A DNA stretch of 64,000 bases from Flavobacterium tyrosinilyticum (GCF_023656565.1 NZ_JAMOKG010000002.1:1494030-1558029), one strand, 5' to 3'. Shown: positions 25,405 through 35,028, counted from the first letter of the stretch. The notes: a model not told the origin generated them from the sequence alone. Numbers and translations: made by a program.

Positions 25405-27237
25405 ATGTCTCTAAACAAAAAAATACTGTTTTTTATTTTGCTGTGCTTTTGTTTACAAAGCGGGTTTGCGCAGGTAAATGAAAATAAAAAAGAGCCAAAA
25501 AAAGAGAAAGACACTACGGAAATCTACACTAAAATTAGAAATTATTCTAAGAAAAATAAATTTACGCAGACCATGCATAAATTATTCTTTAGATCTAAAA
25601 AGTCGAAGAAAAAAGAGGAATTGCTTGTTCCAATTGATTCAACAAATTATGAGGGAAAAATTATTCGAAAAATCAATATTGTTACTCTCGATCCTTTTGG
25701 GTATTCTGTAGCCGATACTACCCTAACTCCTAAAAATTGGGGAGAAAGAATGGGTAACAGACTGCACTTAAAAACAAAGAAAATAGCCATTTACAACTTG
25801 TTGCTTTTTAAGCGAAATACTCCATACAACACCTATAAAGTTCTAGAGTCTGAGCGTTTAATTCGTGCGCAACGATATGTTACAGCAGTTAGAATTTCCA
25901 ATGAGACAGTGGGTCAAGCTTCAGATTCTGTGGATGTTACCATTCGTGTTTTAGATTCCTGGAGTACAATTCCGAGGTTTTCTATTTCGAGCAATCAAGT
26001 TTCGGTAGGTTTTAAAGAAAAAGATTTTTTTGGAAGTGGACAACAGCTTGAATATCGTTTTACCAATCGTTTTGATGACGGTCAAAATGCCAATGAAGTA
26101 ACGTATACTGTTCCTAATATTAAGAATACTTATATAGGAACTGTTCTCCATTACAAAATGGATTTAGATAATAATTACATTAAAAGCATCGATATCGAAC
26201 GAGACTTCTACTCTCCCCTAACGAAATGGGCTGGTGGATTTTATATGGACGAAAGTTTTAGAAAAGATACGCTTCAGGCTCCAGATTCTACATTTGCTTA
26301 TCAGCCCAAAAAATATACCTCGCAAGATGTTTGGGCGGGCCGCGCTTTTAAAGTATTTGAAGACAATCACAAAGCCATAACCAACCTTGTTACTACTGCT
26401 CGTTTTTTGAATGTCAATTACAGCGAGTCGCCATCTGACCTTTACGATCCGAATCATTTTTATTCTTCTGAAAAGCTAATTCTGAGCGGAATTGGATTGA
26501 ATACACGAAAATTTATAAAGGACAGCTATATTTTTAGAAATGGACAGACAGAAGACGTACCGATAGGAAGAATATACGGTGCTACGTTTGGATATCAGTA
26601 TAAAAACACTTTTTGGCGGCCTTATGTTGGGGCTCAATTCTCTTTTGGAAATTATTACCGTTTAGGATTTTTAAGTATGAATTTTGAAGCAGGAACTTTT
26701 TTTCATCAATCCAAAACCTATCAAACTTCATTTCTATTTGAATCCAATTATTTTACGAAATTATTTAGCGTCGGAAATTGGAAAATTAGACAATTCGTAA
26801 ATCCGAAAGTGGTAATTGGAATAAACCGTGATGATATAATTGGAGATCAGTTAAATATAAATGAAGAAAATGGAATCGCAGGTTTTAATTCCTATCTATA
26901 CGGAACTAGTAAAGCCGTTTTATCATTGCAAACACAAACCTATTCTCCACACTCTTTACTGGGGTTTCGTTTAAATCCATTTTTCAATTATTCCATTGCG
27001 GTATTGGGCAGTCCAGAAATGGCAATGACAAAGAGCAAACCCTATTCTAAACTTACTGTGGGATTATTAATTAGTAATGACTATTTGGTTTTCAGTTCAT
27101 TCCAGCTATCGTTATCTTATTATCCAAGTATTCCGCAGCAAGGCGATAATGTTTTCAAAACAAATACTTTTGAAACTACCGATTACGGACTTCAAAGTTT
27201 TGAACTTGCAAAGCCTAGAGTTGTCAATTACAAATAA
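25405..27237 (+). CDS. Outer-membrane protein with POTRA-like domain and beta-barrel
   Basis: The 610-residue protein has a signal peptide (MSLNKKILFFILLCFCLQSGFAQ). A Lys-rich linker follows, then a POTRA-like segment at about 90-195 (YEGKIIRKINIVTLDPFGYS, LLLFKRNTPYNTYKVLESERLIRAQRYVTAVRI, VDVTIRVLDSWS). The remainder has alternating aromatic strands typical of a barrel (FGSGQQLEYRF, TFGYQYKNTFWRPYVGAQFSFGNYYRLGF). This resembles the BamA/TamA (Omp85) layout, but a canonical Omp85 C-terminal signature is not obvious. Its likely role is outer-membrane transport or assembly. The specific partner is unknown. Confidence 0.78.
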   Translation: MSLNKKILFFILLCFCLQSGFAQVNENKKEPKKEKDTTEIYTKIRNYSKKNKFTQTMHKLFFRSKKSKKKEELLVPIDSTNYEGKIIRKINIVTLDPFGYSVADTTLTPKNWGERMGNRLHLKTKKIAIYNLLLFKRNTPYNTYKVLESERLIRAQRYVTAVRISNETVGQASDSVDVTIRVLDSWSTIPRFSISSNQVSVGFKEKDFFGSGQQLEYRFTNRFDDGQNANEVTYTVPNIKNTYIGTVLHYKMDLDNNYIKSIDIERDFYSPLTKWAGGFYMDESFRKDTLQAPDSTFAYQPKKYTSQDVWAGRAFKVFEDNHKAITNLVTTARFLNVNYSESPSDLYDPNHFYSSEKLILSGIGLNTRKFIKDSYIFRNGQTEDVPIGRIYGATFGYQYKNTFWRPYVGAQFSFGNYYRLGFLSMNFEAGTFFHQSKTYQTSFLFESNYFTKLFSVGNWKIRQFVNPKVVIGINRDDIIGDQLNINEENGIAGFNSYLYGTSKAVLSLQTQTYSPHSLLGFRLNPFFNYSIAVLGSPEMAMTKSKPYSKLTVGLLISNDYLVFSSFQLSLSYYPSIPQQGDNVFKTNTFETTDYGLQSFELAKPRVVNYK

Positions 27238-27368
27238 TTTTTATTTTTCTTAAGAAACTTTTAAGCATAAATAAAACCACTATAAATCAATATTTTAAGA
27301 GCATATACGCTGTTAGATTACTCGTTGAAATGCAGTTTTACTCGACAAAATACATCTTCTTTTATTTT

Positions 27369-27386
27369 TTGGCACAGTATATGAAT
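27369..27386 (+). promoter_or_regulatory. Candidate sigma-54 (-24/-12) promoter
   Basis: TTGGCACAGTATATGAAT has the GG (27371-27372) and GCAC of the -24 box and the correct 10-nt gap to the -12 box, where GA stands in place of GC. It is about 40 bp before the next gene. Confidence 0.4.
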
Positions 27387-27424
27387 ATCCCTATTCAAGA
27401 TTAACATTATAAAATTAAAAAGAG

Positions 27425-27946
27425 ATGAAAACGATAAAATTAGCAATCGCCGGATTATTTCTAATGGTTGCAAACGCCACACAAGCTCAAGTATCGGTTA
27501 ACGTAAATATTGGTGCTCCACCAGCTTGGGGACCAGTGGGATATACAGAAATGGAATATTACTATCTTCCAGATGTTGAGGCTTACTACGATGTTCGTGC
27601 TTCTCAATTCATCTATTTCGGAGGAGGAAAATGGGTAAGAGCAACCTACTTACCTAGACAATATAGAAACTATGATTTGTATGGAGGTTACAAAGTAGTT
27701 TTGACAGATTATCACGGTAGAACGCCTTATACTTATTTTGACCGTCATAGAGTGAAATATTACAAAGGATACCACGGAGCTCCACAAAGACCATACAAAC
27801 CAAGACCTGTATATGGTTACAGTGAGCGTCGTCATTACGATCGTAAAGATTACAAACACTACGACAAACACAATAAACATGATAAACACCATGACAGACA
27901 TGATCATGATGATCACGATCGCGGGCATGGACATGGTAGAAGATAA
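27425..27946 (+). CDS. Secreted small protein with His-rich tail
   Basis: The 173-residue product has a clear signal peptide (MKTIKLAIAGLFLMVANATQAQ). A Tyr/Pro/Gly-rich middle (about 35-125: EYYYLPDVEAYYDVRASQF, YLPRQYRNYDLYGGYK) is found in a Bacteroidota family of unknown function. The tail from about 130 is very rich in His, Asp and Lys (KHYDKHNKHDKHHDRHDHDD) and likely binds metals. It would be periplasmic or surface located. The gene stands alone with a terminator behind it. Confidence 0.8.
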   Translation: MKTIKLAIAGLFLMVANATQAQVSVNVNIGAPPAWGPVGYTEMEYYYLPDVEAYYDVRASQFIYFGGGKWVRATYLPRQYRNYDLYGGYKVVLTDYHGRTPYTYFDRHRVKYYKGYHGAPQRPYKPRPVYGYSERRHYDRKDYKHYDKHNKHDKHHDRHDHDDHDRGHGHGRR

Positions 27947-27975
27947 TAATGCTAAATTGCTAGCAATCAACACAA

Positions 27976-28010
27976 GAGAGTATCAAAAAATTGATACTCT
28001 CTTTTTTTTA
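27976..28010 (+). terminator. Terminator of the His-rich protein gene
   Basis: Arms GAGAGTATCAA / TTGATACTCTC followed by a run of eight T. Confidence 0.85.
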
Positions 28011-28116
28011 TGATTTGTTTAATGGGATCTTTTGTTAAAATGTTGTAAATTCAATATAAATAACTGTATTACAACAAGTTTCGCTTAAAAATCTGATCTG
28101 TAATATATTTATAATA

Positions 28117-28124
28117 TATATTTG
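28117..28124 (+). promoter_or_regulatory. -7 promoter element (TATATTTG)
   Basis: Perfect TAnnTTTG about 30 bp upstream of the lipoprotein ATG at 28155. It covers the TTG at 28122 that would be the longer start, which argues against that start. Confidence 0.5.
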
Positions 28125-28154
28125 CGCCGAATTTTAAATCCAAAAAAGAAATTT

Positions 28155-29780
28155 ATGAAAAAGAATGTTTATTTGCTTTCATTTTTAGCAATGTCACTAT
28201 TAATAGGTTGTGACGATAACAATGACAACAATAACGATGGACAATCGTCAAATAACATTACCATTACCTCAGATCAATCTACATTAAACCAAAGACTTGA
28301 CTTAACTAATTCTGGGGTAATCTCGATCGAAAATGGTGCTTTGGCAGGAAAATCTGCAGAGACTACCAACACTTCTTTTCCTCTTGTTCAAATTGCCGAA
28401 GTAAAACCGCCAGTTGATGCAAACGGAAGAACGTTGCAAGCCAGTCACGTTACTGTAAACGGAAATTACGCCTATGTTTCTTACATTATGAGAGGCGATG
28501 CTTATTCTGGAGCTATTGATGTGATTGATGTTTCAGATCCTTACAAGCCAAAATTGGTCACTTCTGCCCTAATTCCAAGTACTGATATTACCTCTCTGAC
28601 TTTTTCTGGATCAAATTTAATTATCGGAGCTGCTAAAGATGTTGACAAAGACACGCAACTAGCAGGAAATCCGGCAATTGTAGTTAACATGGAGTTGAGT
28701 TCAGGATTGCTTACAGATAAATTGAAAACAAATTACTTAGAAAGTAGAGTTACAACAGACGTAGCAGCCAATGCTTCTAATTATTTTGCTGTAACGGGAG
28801 ACAACGGAAGTTTGTTTAAAGTAAACAGTTCTACAAAAGTAATTGCAGGAAAAGCCGCTATGGCCGATTTGCGTTCTATTGCTTTAACAAGTGATAAAGT
28901 TGTTACTTTAAGCGGAACCAAAGGAGTTAACATATACAATCAATCGACTCTGGCGTTGCAAAAGAGCTTTACAACTTCTGTAGACGTTAGCGGGGCAAAA
29001 AGAACAATGGATATTGACGGAACAAAACTTTTTGTTTCTGAAGGTCCAAACGGTCTTGGCGTATACGACATCAACAGTGGTTCAAAATTACAAACTATCG
29101 GAATCACAACCGCAGGTGAAGACAATGTAACCAATGCTGTTTCTTTTAATGATGGTTATGCTTTTGTTGCAAACGGAGCATTAGGACTTAATGTCTATCA
29201 ATCTGCAACACAGCTTAATTTATTAGGTTCAGTTGGAATTGCAGGTTCTTCAAACTATGTAAAATCAAGTGGAAATTACATTTATGTAGCAAGCGGAACT
29301 GGAGGTTTGAAAATCATTAAAATGGAAAAACCAAATACTACTTTTGCGAGCTGTCTAACTTATGGTTTGTACAATCAAGGGAGAGATTTGATTTTAAATT
29401 CTAATGAAATAAAATCGTACCAAGGAGCAACAGCTATTAATTCGGCAATCATTAATTCTGGTGCAGTTTTAACACATTGTGGTTCTATTACTGTTCTTAG
29501 CAACTTAACACTAAATAACGGTGGTACTTTTAACATGAGAGGAAGTTTATCTCAAGGTAAATATCAGCAATCAAATCCAACAGAATTAATTATAAACAGT
29601 AATGCTACACTACAAGTTGAAGGATCTGTTGTAATTTGGGGAGATTTAAGATTGAATAGTGGCGCTAAAATCAATTTTATTGGTAATACTTCTTCTATCA
29701 CTATTTATGGAAAAGTTACAAAAGGTACTGGCGTAACTATTACAGGAAACTACGTTGATACAGAAAACAAATTGAAATAA
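28155..29780 (+). CDS. Lipoprotein with LVIVD-type beta-propeller repeats
   Basis: I chose ATG 28155 because it yields a lipoprotein signal (MKKNVYLLSFLAMSLLIGC, lipobox LLIGC, lipidated Cys at about 19). The Asp/Asn-rich segment that follows may favour surface export of lipoproteins in Bacteroidota. Repeated blade-like segments (GAIDVIDVSDPYKPKLV, GLGVYDINSGSKLQTIG, GLNVYQSATQLNLLGSVGI, GLKIIKMEKP) indicate an LVIVD beta-propeller to about residue 400. The C-terminal 120 residues contain repetitive strands (NLTLNNGGTFNMRGSLSQGK). No catalytic motif is visible. A binding or adhesion role is likely. Confidence 0.82.
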   Translation: MKKNVYLLSFLAMSLLIGCDDNNDNNNDGQSSNNITITSDQSTLNQRLDLTNSGVISIENGALAGKSAETTNTSFPLVQIAEVKPPVDANGRTLQASHVTVNGNYAYVSYIMRGDAYSGAIDVIDVSDPYKPKLVTSALIPSTDITSLTFSGSNLIIGAAKDVDKDTQLAGNPAIVVNMELSSGLLTDKLKTNYLESRVTTDVAANASNYFAVTGDNGSLFKVNSSTKVIAGKAAMADLRSIALTSDKVVTLSGTKGVNIYNQSTLALQKSFTTSVDVSGAKRTMDIDGTKLFVSEGPNGLGVYDINSGSKLQTIGITTAGEDNVTNAVSFNDGYAFVANGALGLNVYQSATQLNLLGSVGIAGSSNYVKSSGNYIYVASGTGGLKIIKMEKPNTTFASCLTYGLYNQGRDLILNSNEIKSYQGATAINSAIINSGAVLTHCGSITVLSNLTLNNGGTFNMRGSLSQGKYQQSNPTELIINSNATLQVEGSVVIWGDLRLNSGAKINFIGNTSSITIYGKVTKGTGVTITGNYVDTENKLK

Positions 29781-29814
29781 GCAGTAAAACGGCATAAAAT
29801 ATATATATTTTCAA

Positions 29815-29848
29815 GAAGCTGTCAGAACCAATCTGGCAGCTTTTTTTG
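29815..29848 (+). terminator. Terminator of the LVIVD lipoprotein gene
   Basis: Arms AAGCTGTCAG / CTGGCAGCTT followed by a T run. Confidence 0.8.
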
Positions 29849-29923
29849 TTTTATCATCTTAAAGAAAGGTATAATTATTGAGCGTTAACATTTCATTTAA
29901 ATAATCTTCCATAAAATAATTAC

Positions 29924-29931
29924 TATTTTTG
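29924..29931 (+). promoter_or_regulatory. -7 promoter element (TATTTTTG) of the PIG-L operon
   Basis: Matches TAnnTTTG, 31 bp before the ATG at 29963. The -33 box is unclear. Confidence 0.45.
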
Positions 29932-29962
29932 GAATAATTTCAAAAAACACCTAACACTCACC

Positions 29963-32494
29963 ATGCGAAAAATACAGATTCAAATCTTTATTCTATTTTT
30001 TATAGGTTTTCAGATTTCATTTGCACAGCAGCCGCAAAAACCAAATTCAGTTGAAATTTACAATCAAATTAAAAAACTAAACTTTTTAGGTTCTGTATTA
30101 TACGTTGCCGCGCATCCAGATGATGAAAACACTAGAATGATTTCGTATTTAGCCAATGAAATGAATGCCAGAACGGGTTATTTATCACTTACTCGTGGAG
30201 ATGGCGGACAAAACTTAATTGGCCCGCAATTGCGTGAATTATTGGGTGTTATTAGAACTCAAGAATTAATTGAAGCTCGAAAAATAGATGGTGGCGAGCA
30301 ATTTTTTTCTAGAGCAAACGATTTTGGTTTTTCAAAAAATCCATCTGAAACTTTAGATATTTGGGACAAAGACAAAGTGCTTGCCGATGTGGTTTGGACC
30401 ATTAGAAAATTTCAGCCAGACGTTATTATTAATAGATTTGATCATCGTTCGCCTGGTACAACACACGGACATCATACCTCTTCTGCCATGCTGAGTGTTG
30501 AAAGCTTCAAATTAACAAACGATCCAAAAGTTTATCCCGAACAATTAAAATATGTTTCTCCTTGGCAGGTAAAGCGTCAATTCTTTAATCCTTCTTGGTG
30601 GTTTTACGGAAGCCAAGAAAAATTTGATGCTGCCAATAAATCTAAATTTACGAAGCTAGAAACAGGCGTTTACTACACAGGAATCGGAAAATCAAATCAG
30701 GAAATCGCTGCTTTAAGCCGAAGCCGTCATCAGTCACAAGGTTTTGGAAGTACTGGTGTTCGTGGTGAAGAAACCGAATATTTAGAGCTAATTAATGGCG
30801 AAACCCCAAAAGAACGTGATAATTTATTTGATGGTTTAGACACAAGCTGGAACCGTGTTAAAAACGGAAAACCAGTTGGAGATTTGATTTCTTCCATCAT
30901 TTCAAAATACGATTTTAGCCATCCTTCTGCCAGTATTCCAGATTTAGTCAAAGCCTACGCAATGATTCAAACTTTAGAAGATACCCATTGGAAAGAGATT
31001 AAACTTGCTGCTATAAAAAACATTATCGCATCTTGTTCTGGTTTATATCTTGAAGCGGTTGCCAACGAACAAGAAGCAACTCCAGGAAGTACGATAAAAT
31101 TAACTCTAGAAGCTATTAATAGATGTTCTATCGGAATGCAATTAATTAGTGTGACTACGCTTCCAGACCATCAAACAACAGCCCAAAACGTTGTATTGAA
31201 GAATAATAATGATCAGAAGATCAATCTGCAATTGCAGCTTCCAAACAATATAGAATACACCCAACCTTATTGGCTAAAAGAAAAAGCAACAGTTGGAATG
31301 TATACCGTTTCTAATCAAGAAATTATTGGTACACCAGATATTATTAGAGACACAAAAGTGGTCTTTAACATCAAAATCAATGATGTGGAAATTCCGTTTG
31401 AGCGCACTGTTGTGTACAAGTACAATGATGGCGTAAAAGGCGAAATGTACAATTTTCTTGATATCGTTCCAGAAGTTACAACTTCAATTTTAGAAAAAGT
31501 TTTAATTTTTGGAAATACTAAAAGCAAAATGGTTGCGGTAAAAGTTCGCGCTGGAAAAGATGATATAAAAGGTAATCTGCAATTAGAGTTGCCTAAAAGC
31601 TGGTCTGTTTCTCCAAAAGAAATTCCGTTTGTTTTAGACAAAAAAGGCAACGAGCAAATCTTCTATTTTGAAGTAACACCTCCAGTAAATCCAGAGGAAG
31701 CGACAGTAAAAAGTGTCGCAATTGTAGACAAAAAACGATTTGATAAAGACCAAACTATTATTGATTTTAGCCATATTACCAAACAAATGGTTTTAAAACC
31801 AGCTGAATCAAAATGCATTAGAATTGATTTGAAAATCTCTGGCGACGCTATTGCTTACATTATGGGCGCTGGAGACGAAGTTCCGGAAAGTTTGACTCAA
31901 ATGGGATATAAAGTTTCGATCTTAAAACCCGAAGAAATTACGCCAGAAAAATTAGATTCTTTCAGTACTGTAATTACCGGAATTCGTGCTTATAATACCG
32001 TAAATGCTTTGGCAAACAAGCAAAATATACTTTTCAATTTTGTAAAAAGCGGTAAAAACATGATTGTACAGTACAATACAAACGGAAAATTAGTGACAGA
32101 TAAAATTGCTCCTTATCCGTTGAAATTATCAAACGATCGTGTAACAGAAGAAAATGCTAAAATTACATTCTTAGCACCCAATCATCCTGTTTTAAATACG
32201 CCTAATAAAATATCTGAAAAAGATTTTCAAGGATGGACACAAGAACAAGGTCTATATTATCCAAACGAATATGATCCTGCCTTCACCCCTATTATTTCGT
32301 CGCACGATAAAGGAGAATCTCCAAAAGACGGAGCTTTACTTGTCGCACCTTACGGAAAAGGATATTACATTTACACTGGTTTGAGTTTCTTTAGAGAATT
32401 GCCAGAAGGTGTTTCTGGAGCCTATCGATTATTATCAAATATTATTTCTCTAAAACAACCAATTGAAGCTCCTAAACAAGATTTAAAGCAATAA
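29963..32494 (+). CDS. Secreted PIG-L family deacetylase, multidomain
   Basis: The 843-residue protein has a signal peptide (MRKIQIQIFILFFIGFQISFAQ). The PIG-L/LmbE zinc deacetylase domain at about 40-290 carries the metal motif AAHPDDEN (residues 50-56) and the distal HGHHTSS (about 169-175), plus GDGGQNLIGPQLRELLG. The remaining 550 residues contain a beta-sandwich-like middle and a C-terminal ThuA/glutamine amidotransferase-like region (ISGDAIAYIMGAGDEVPESL, FVKSGKNMIVQYNTNGK). It probably removes acetyl groups from N-acetylated sugars outside the cytoplasm. It is followed at once by a small membrane peptide and a symporter, suggesting uptake of its product. Confidence 0.87.
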   Translation: MRKIQIQIFILFFIGFQISFAQQPQKPNSVEIYNQIKKLNFLGSVLYVAAHPDDENTRMISYLANEMNARTGYLSLTRGDGGQNLIGPQLRELLGVIRTQELIEARKIDGGEQFFSRANDFGFSKNPSETLDIWDKDKVLADVVWTIRKFQPDVIINRFDHRSPGTTHGHHTSSAMLSVESFKLTNDPKVYPEQLKYVSPWQVKRQFFNPSWWFYGSQEKFDAANKSKFTKLETGVYYTGIGKSNQEIAALSRSRHQSQGFGSTGVRGEETEYLELINGETPKERDNLFDGLDTSWNRVKNGKPVGDLISSIISKYDFSHPSASIPDLVKAYAMIQTLEDTHWKEIKLAAIKNIIASCSGLYLEAVANEQEATPGSTIKLTLEAINRCSIGMQLISVTTLPDHQTTAQNVVLKNNNDQKINLQLQLPNNIEYTQPYWLKEKATVGMYTVSNQEIIGTPDIIRDTKVVFNIKINDVEIPFERTVVYKYNDGVKGEMYNFLDIVPEVTTSILEKVLIFGNTKSKMVAVKVRAGKDDIKGNLQLELPKSWSVSPKEIPFVLDKKGNEQIFYFEVTPPVNPEEATVKSVAIVDKKRFDKDQTIIDFSHITKQMVLKPAESKCIRIDLKISGDAIAYIMGAGDEVPESLTQMGYKVSILKPEEITPEKLDSFSTVITGIRAYNTVNALANKQNILFNFVKSGKNMIVQYNTNGKLVTDKIAPYPLKLSNDRVTEENAKITFLAPNHPVLNTPNKISEKDFQGWTQEQGLYYPNEYDPAFTPIISSHDKGESPKDGALLVAPYGKGYYIYTGLSFFRELPEGVSGAYRLLSNIISLKQPIEAPKQDLKQ

Positions 32495-32496
32495 AT

Positions 32497-32604
32497 ATGG
32501 AAGCTAAAAAAACAAAAAAATGGAAAAAAAGCTACACTTATGTTTTAGTAGCAAATGCAATCTATATTGCTATCTTTTTCTTAATCATGCAATTATACTC
32601 ATAA
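32497..32604 (+). CDS. 35-residue single-pass membrane peptide upstream of the symporter
   Basis: ATG at 32497, stop at 32602-32604. It begins with ten mostly basic residues (MEAKKTKKWKKS) and continues into one hydrophobic helix (YVLVANAIYIAIFFLIMQL), so a topology with the N-terminus inside is expected. It starts 2 bp after the deacetylase stop and ends 3 bp before the symporter start, so it is tightly embedded in the operon. Other sodium:solute symporters have small membrane partners (YhdT with PanF, YjcH with ActP), which makes a similar subunit role plausible here. That role is an inference. Confidence 0.75.
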   Translation: MEAKKTKKWKKSYTYVLVANAIYIAIFFLIMQLYS

Positions 32605-32607
32605 CCT

Positions 32608-34332
32608 ATGCAGCTATTTGACTGGATCGTACTTATTGTTACACTTTTATTTATTGTTGGATACGGCTCTTGGAAAACCCGAGGAAGTAAAAACGTAGAA
32701 GATTTTATTTTAGGAAACAACGAAACACCTTGGTATACTGTAGGTCTTTCTGTAATGGCGACACAAGCGAGTGCAATTACATTTTTATCGACTCCAGGAC
32801 AGGCTTATCATGACGGAATGGGGTTTGTGCAATTCTATTTTGGTTTGCCCATTGCGATGATTGTTATTTGTTTGACTTTTATTCCGCTATATCATAAAAG
32901 CAAAGTTTATACGGCTTATGAATTTTTAGAAAAAAGATTTGATGTAAAAACCCGTTCGCTTGCTGCAATTTTGTTTTTAGTGCAAAGAGGTTTAGGAACT
33001 GGTTTAACTATCTATGCTCCAGCAATTATTTTGTCTGCACTTTTAGGATGGAATTTAACTGTAATGAATATCATTATCGGAGTTTTAGTAATCATATATA
33101 CCTTTTCTGGAGGAACAAAGGCGGTAAACGTTACGCAAAAACAGCAGATGTTTGTCATTATGTCTGGAATGTTTATCACGTTTTTCTTGATTCTGCATTA
33201 TCTTCCAAACGATATGACTTTTAATAGTGCGCTACATATTGCTGGAGCAAATGACAAAATGAATATTGTTGACTTTTCTTTTAATCCCGAAGAAAAATAT
33301 ACTTTTTGGAGTGGTATTACAGGAGGTTTCTTTTTGGCACTTGCCTATTTTGGTACAGACCAATCACAAGTGGGACGTTATTTATCTGGAAAATCAGTTC
33401 GCGAAAGTCAAATGGGATTAATTATGAACGGACTTCTAAAAGTGCCAATGCAGTTCTTTATTCTTCTTACAGGAGTTATGGTTTTTGTGTTTTTTCAATT
33501 CAATCCGGTTCCTTTAAATTTTAATCCGAATAATAAAATTGCAATTGAGAAGTCGGCTTATAAACAAGAATATCATGTTTTAGAAGAAAAGCTAGTTAAG
33601 CTTTCTGAAGATAAAAAGGTTATTAATTTATTGTATATCGATCAGCTGAATCAAGATTATGACAATCCGATTTTGCGTAAAGAATTGGTTGCGCTATCGA
33701 ATAAAGAAAAAGATCTTCGCGATAAAGCAAAGGAAATAATTTCAAGAGCCGATAGTAATTCAGAAACCAACGATAAAGATTATGTGTTTTTTCATTTTAT
33801 TCTGCATTATTTGCCAAAAGGTCTAATCGGATTGTTATTGGCCGTTATTATTTCGGCTGCCATGTCTTCTACTGCTTCTGGATTAACTGCACTGGCTTCT
33901 ACAACAGCAATAGATATTTACAAACGAAATCAGAAAGAAGAAAAGTCGGAGAAACATTATTTGCATGTTACCAAGTTTTTTACTCTTTTTTGGGGAGTTA
34001 TAGCAATACTTTTTGCCTGCGTTGGAACTTTGTTTGAAAATTTAATTCAGCTTGTAAATATTATTGGTTCTATTTTCTACGGAACTGTTTTAGGAATCTT
34101 CCTTGTAGCTTTTTATACCAAAAGAGTTCAGGCAAAACCAATGTTTATCAGTGCTCTCATAAGCCAGCTTACGATTTTTGTGATTTATTATTTTATGGTT
34201 TACAGACAGGAGAAACTGGGTTATTTATGGCTTAATTTTATTGGAGCTATTTTGACTATTGTATTGGCGCTTTTACTTCAGTTTTTGTTCTTTAAAGGAA
34301 AATCGGATGATAATGAGTTAATGCTTGAATAA
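32608..34332 (+). CDS. Sodium:solute symporter family protein
   Basis: The 574-residue, roughly 13-helix protein of the SSS family has signatures SVMATQASAITFLSTPGQAYHDG, FSGGTKAVNVTQKQQMFV, LAYFGTDQSQVGRYLSGKS and AVIISAAMSSTASGLTALAS, the last with the small/hydroxyl residues of the Na+ site. A charged insert of about 85 residues (roughly 310-395, KQEYHVLEEKLVKLSEDKK) separates two membrane segments and is unusual in length. The substrate is unknown; the gene order suggests a sugar or sugar-derived acid made available by the secreted deacetylase. Confidence 0.9.
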   Translation: MQLFDWIVLIVTLLFIVGYGSWKTRGSKNVEDFILGNNETPWYTVGLSVMATQASAITFLSTPGQAYHDGMGFVQFYFGLPIAMIVICLTFIPLYHKSKVYTAYEFLEKRFDVKTRSLAAILFLVQRGLGTGLTIYAPAIILSALLGWNLTVMNIIIGVLVIIYTFSGGTKAVNVTQKQQMFVIMSGMFITFFLILHYLPNDMTFNSALHIAGANDKMNIVDFSFNPEEKYTFWSGITGGFFLALAYFGTDQSQVGRYLSGKSVRESQMGLIMNGLLKVPMQFFILLTGVMVFVFFQFNPVPLNFNPNNKIAIEKSAYKQEYHVLEEKLVKLSEDKKVINLLYIDQLNQDYDNPILRKELVALSNKEKDLRDKAKEIISRADSNSETNDKDYVFFHFILHYLPKGLIGLLLAVIISAAMSSTASGLTALASTTAIDIYKRNQKEEKSEKHYLHVTKFFTLFWGVIAILFACVGTLFENLIQLVNIIGSIFYGTVLGIFLVAFYTKRVQAKPMFISALISQLTIFVIYYFMVYRQEKLGYLWLNFIGAILTIVLALLLQFLFFKGKSDDNELMLE

Positions 34333-34335
34333 AAG

Positions 34336-34824
34336 ATGATTCGAAAACTGTTTTTAGTGCTATTATTTTTTTCATTCTTTCAGATAGAAAGTCAGAATCT
34401 TGATACTTCTAATATAGTTGTAGACACTTCAAGTTCGTCTCAATTGTACACAAAATGTTTTGAGAATTTAAATCAAGGAAATGAAATTTTCTTGAAATAT
34501 CCAGGATTTCAAAGTTCAAAGTTTTGTTCATTAATCACTTGTTCTTTCCTTCTTTCATACAAAGAAGCTGATTTACAAATTGCTGGCGAGCAAAGATTAA
34601 TTGGCATTGCCACTCAATTATTTAAAGAAGGAAATCCAGTTTATTTAATTAGCGGTTTAGATAGTTCTTTTGAAGCAGCTAAGAAAAATGAAAACTTAGA
34701 AGATGACAATCACATTGTTTATATTAGCTATTCCGAGTGTATCAGTCCAGCATTTTTAAGAAAAGCGGCAGAAATTGTAAACCAACAGACTGATAGATTA
34801 ACTAAACAAAAATATCTCAAATAA
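34336..34824 (+). CDS. Small secreted protein of unknown function
   Basis: The 162-residue protein has a signal peptide (MIRKLFLVLLFFSFFQIESQ). The rest is a soluble domain with three Cys in the middle (YTKCFENLNQ, KFCSLITCSFLL) and a helical tail. It starts 3 bp after the symporter stop, so it is almost certainly in the deacetylase-symporter operon. I do not recognise the family. It could be a periplasmic accessory protein of the uptake system. Confidence 0.65.
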   Translation: MIRKLFLVLLFFSFFQIESQNLDTSNIVVDTSSSSQLYTKCFENLNQGNEIFLKYPGFQSSKFCSLITCSFLLSYKEADLQIAGEQRLIGIATQLFKEGNPVYLISGLDSSFEAAKKNENLEDDNHIVYISYSECISPAFLRKAAEIVNQQTDRLTKQKYLK

Positions 34825-34832
34825 AGCCTGAT

Positions 34833-34914
34833 GCCCTAGCCCTGATGGTAGCGGCATCCTTTTGTGGCGGGGTTCGCCACAAAAGATACAGCGGACAGCA
34901 GGAAATAGCTGCTT
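34833..34914 (+). repeat. Structured Flavobacterium repeat element, copy B
   Basis: Same layout as the copy at 4468: GCCCTAGCCCTGATGGTAGC, then a stem CTTTTGTGGCG / CGCCACAAAAG, then GATACAGCGGACAGCAGGAA. The stem sequence differs from copy A, but pairing is fully kept. Confidence 0.7.
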
Positions 34915-35028
34915 AAAATTCGGATAACTATTTTCTTCCATTACAATTCTTCATTTATTGTAAGTAAAAAAGACTATTTTAGTAAGTTGTAAAACTGACC
35001 AAAAACTAACCAATTTTAAGCTGAAAAA

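Noticed and set aside
27650-27973. Minus-strand 107-codon Val/Ile/Phe-rich frame
   Set aside because: It is the shadow of the His/Asp-rich tail codons of the secreted protein on the plus strand.
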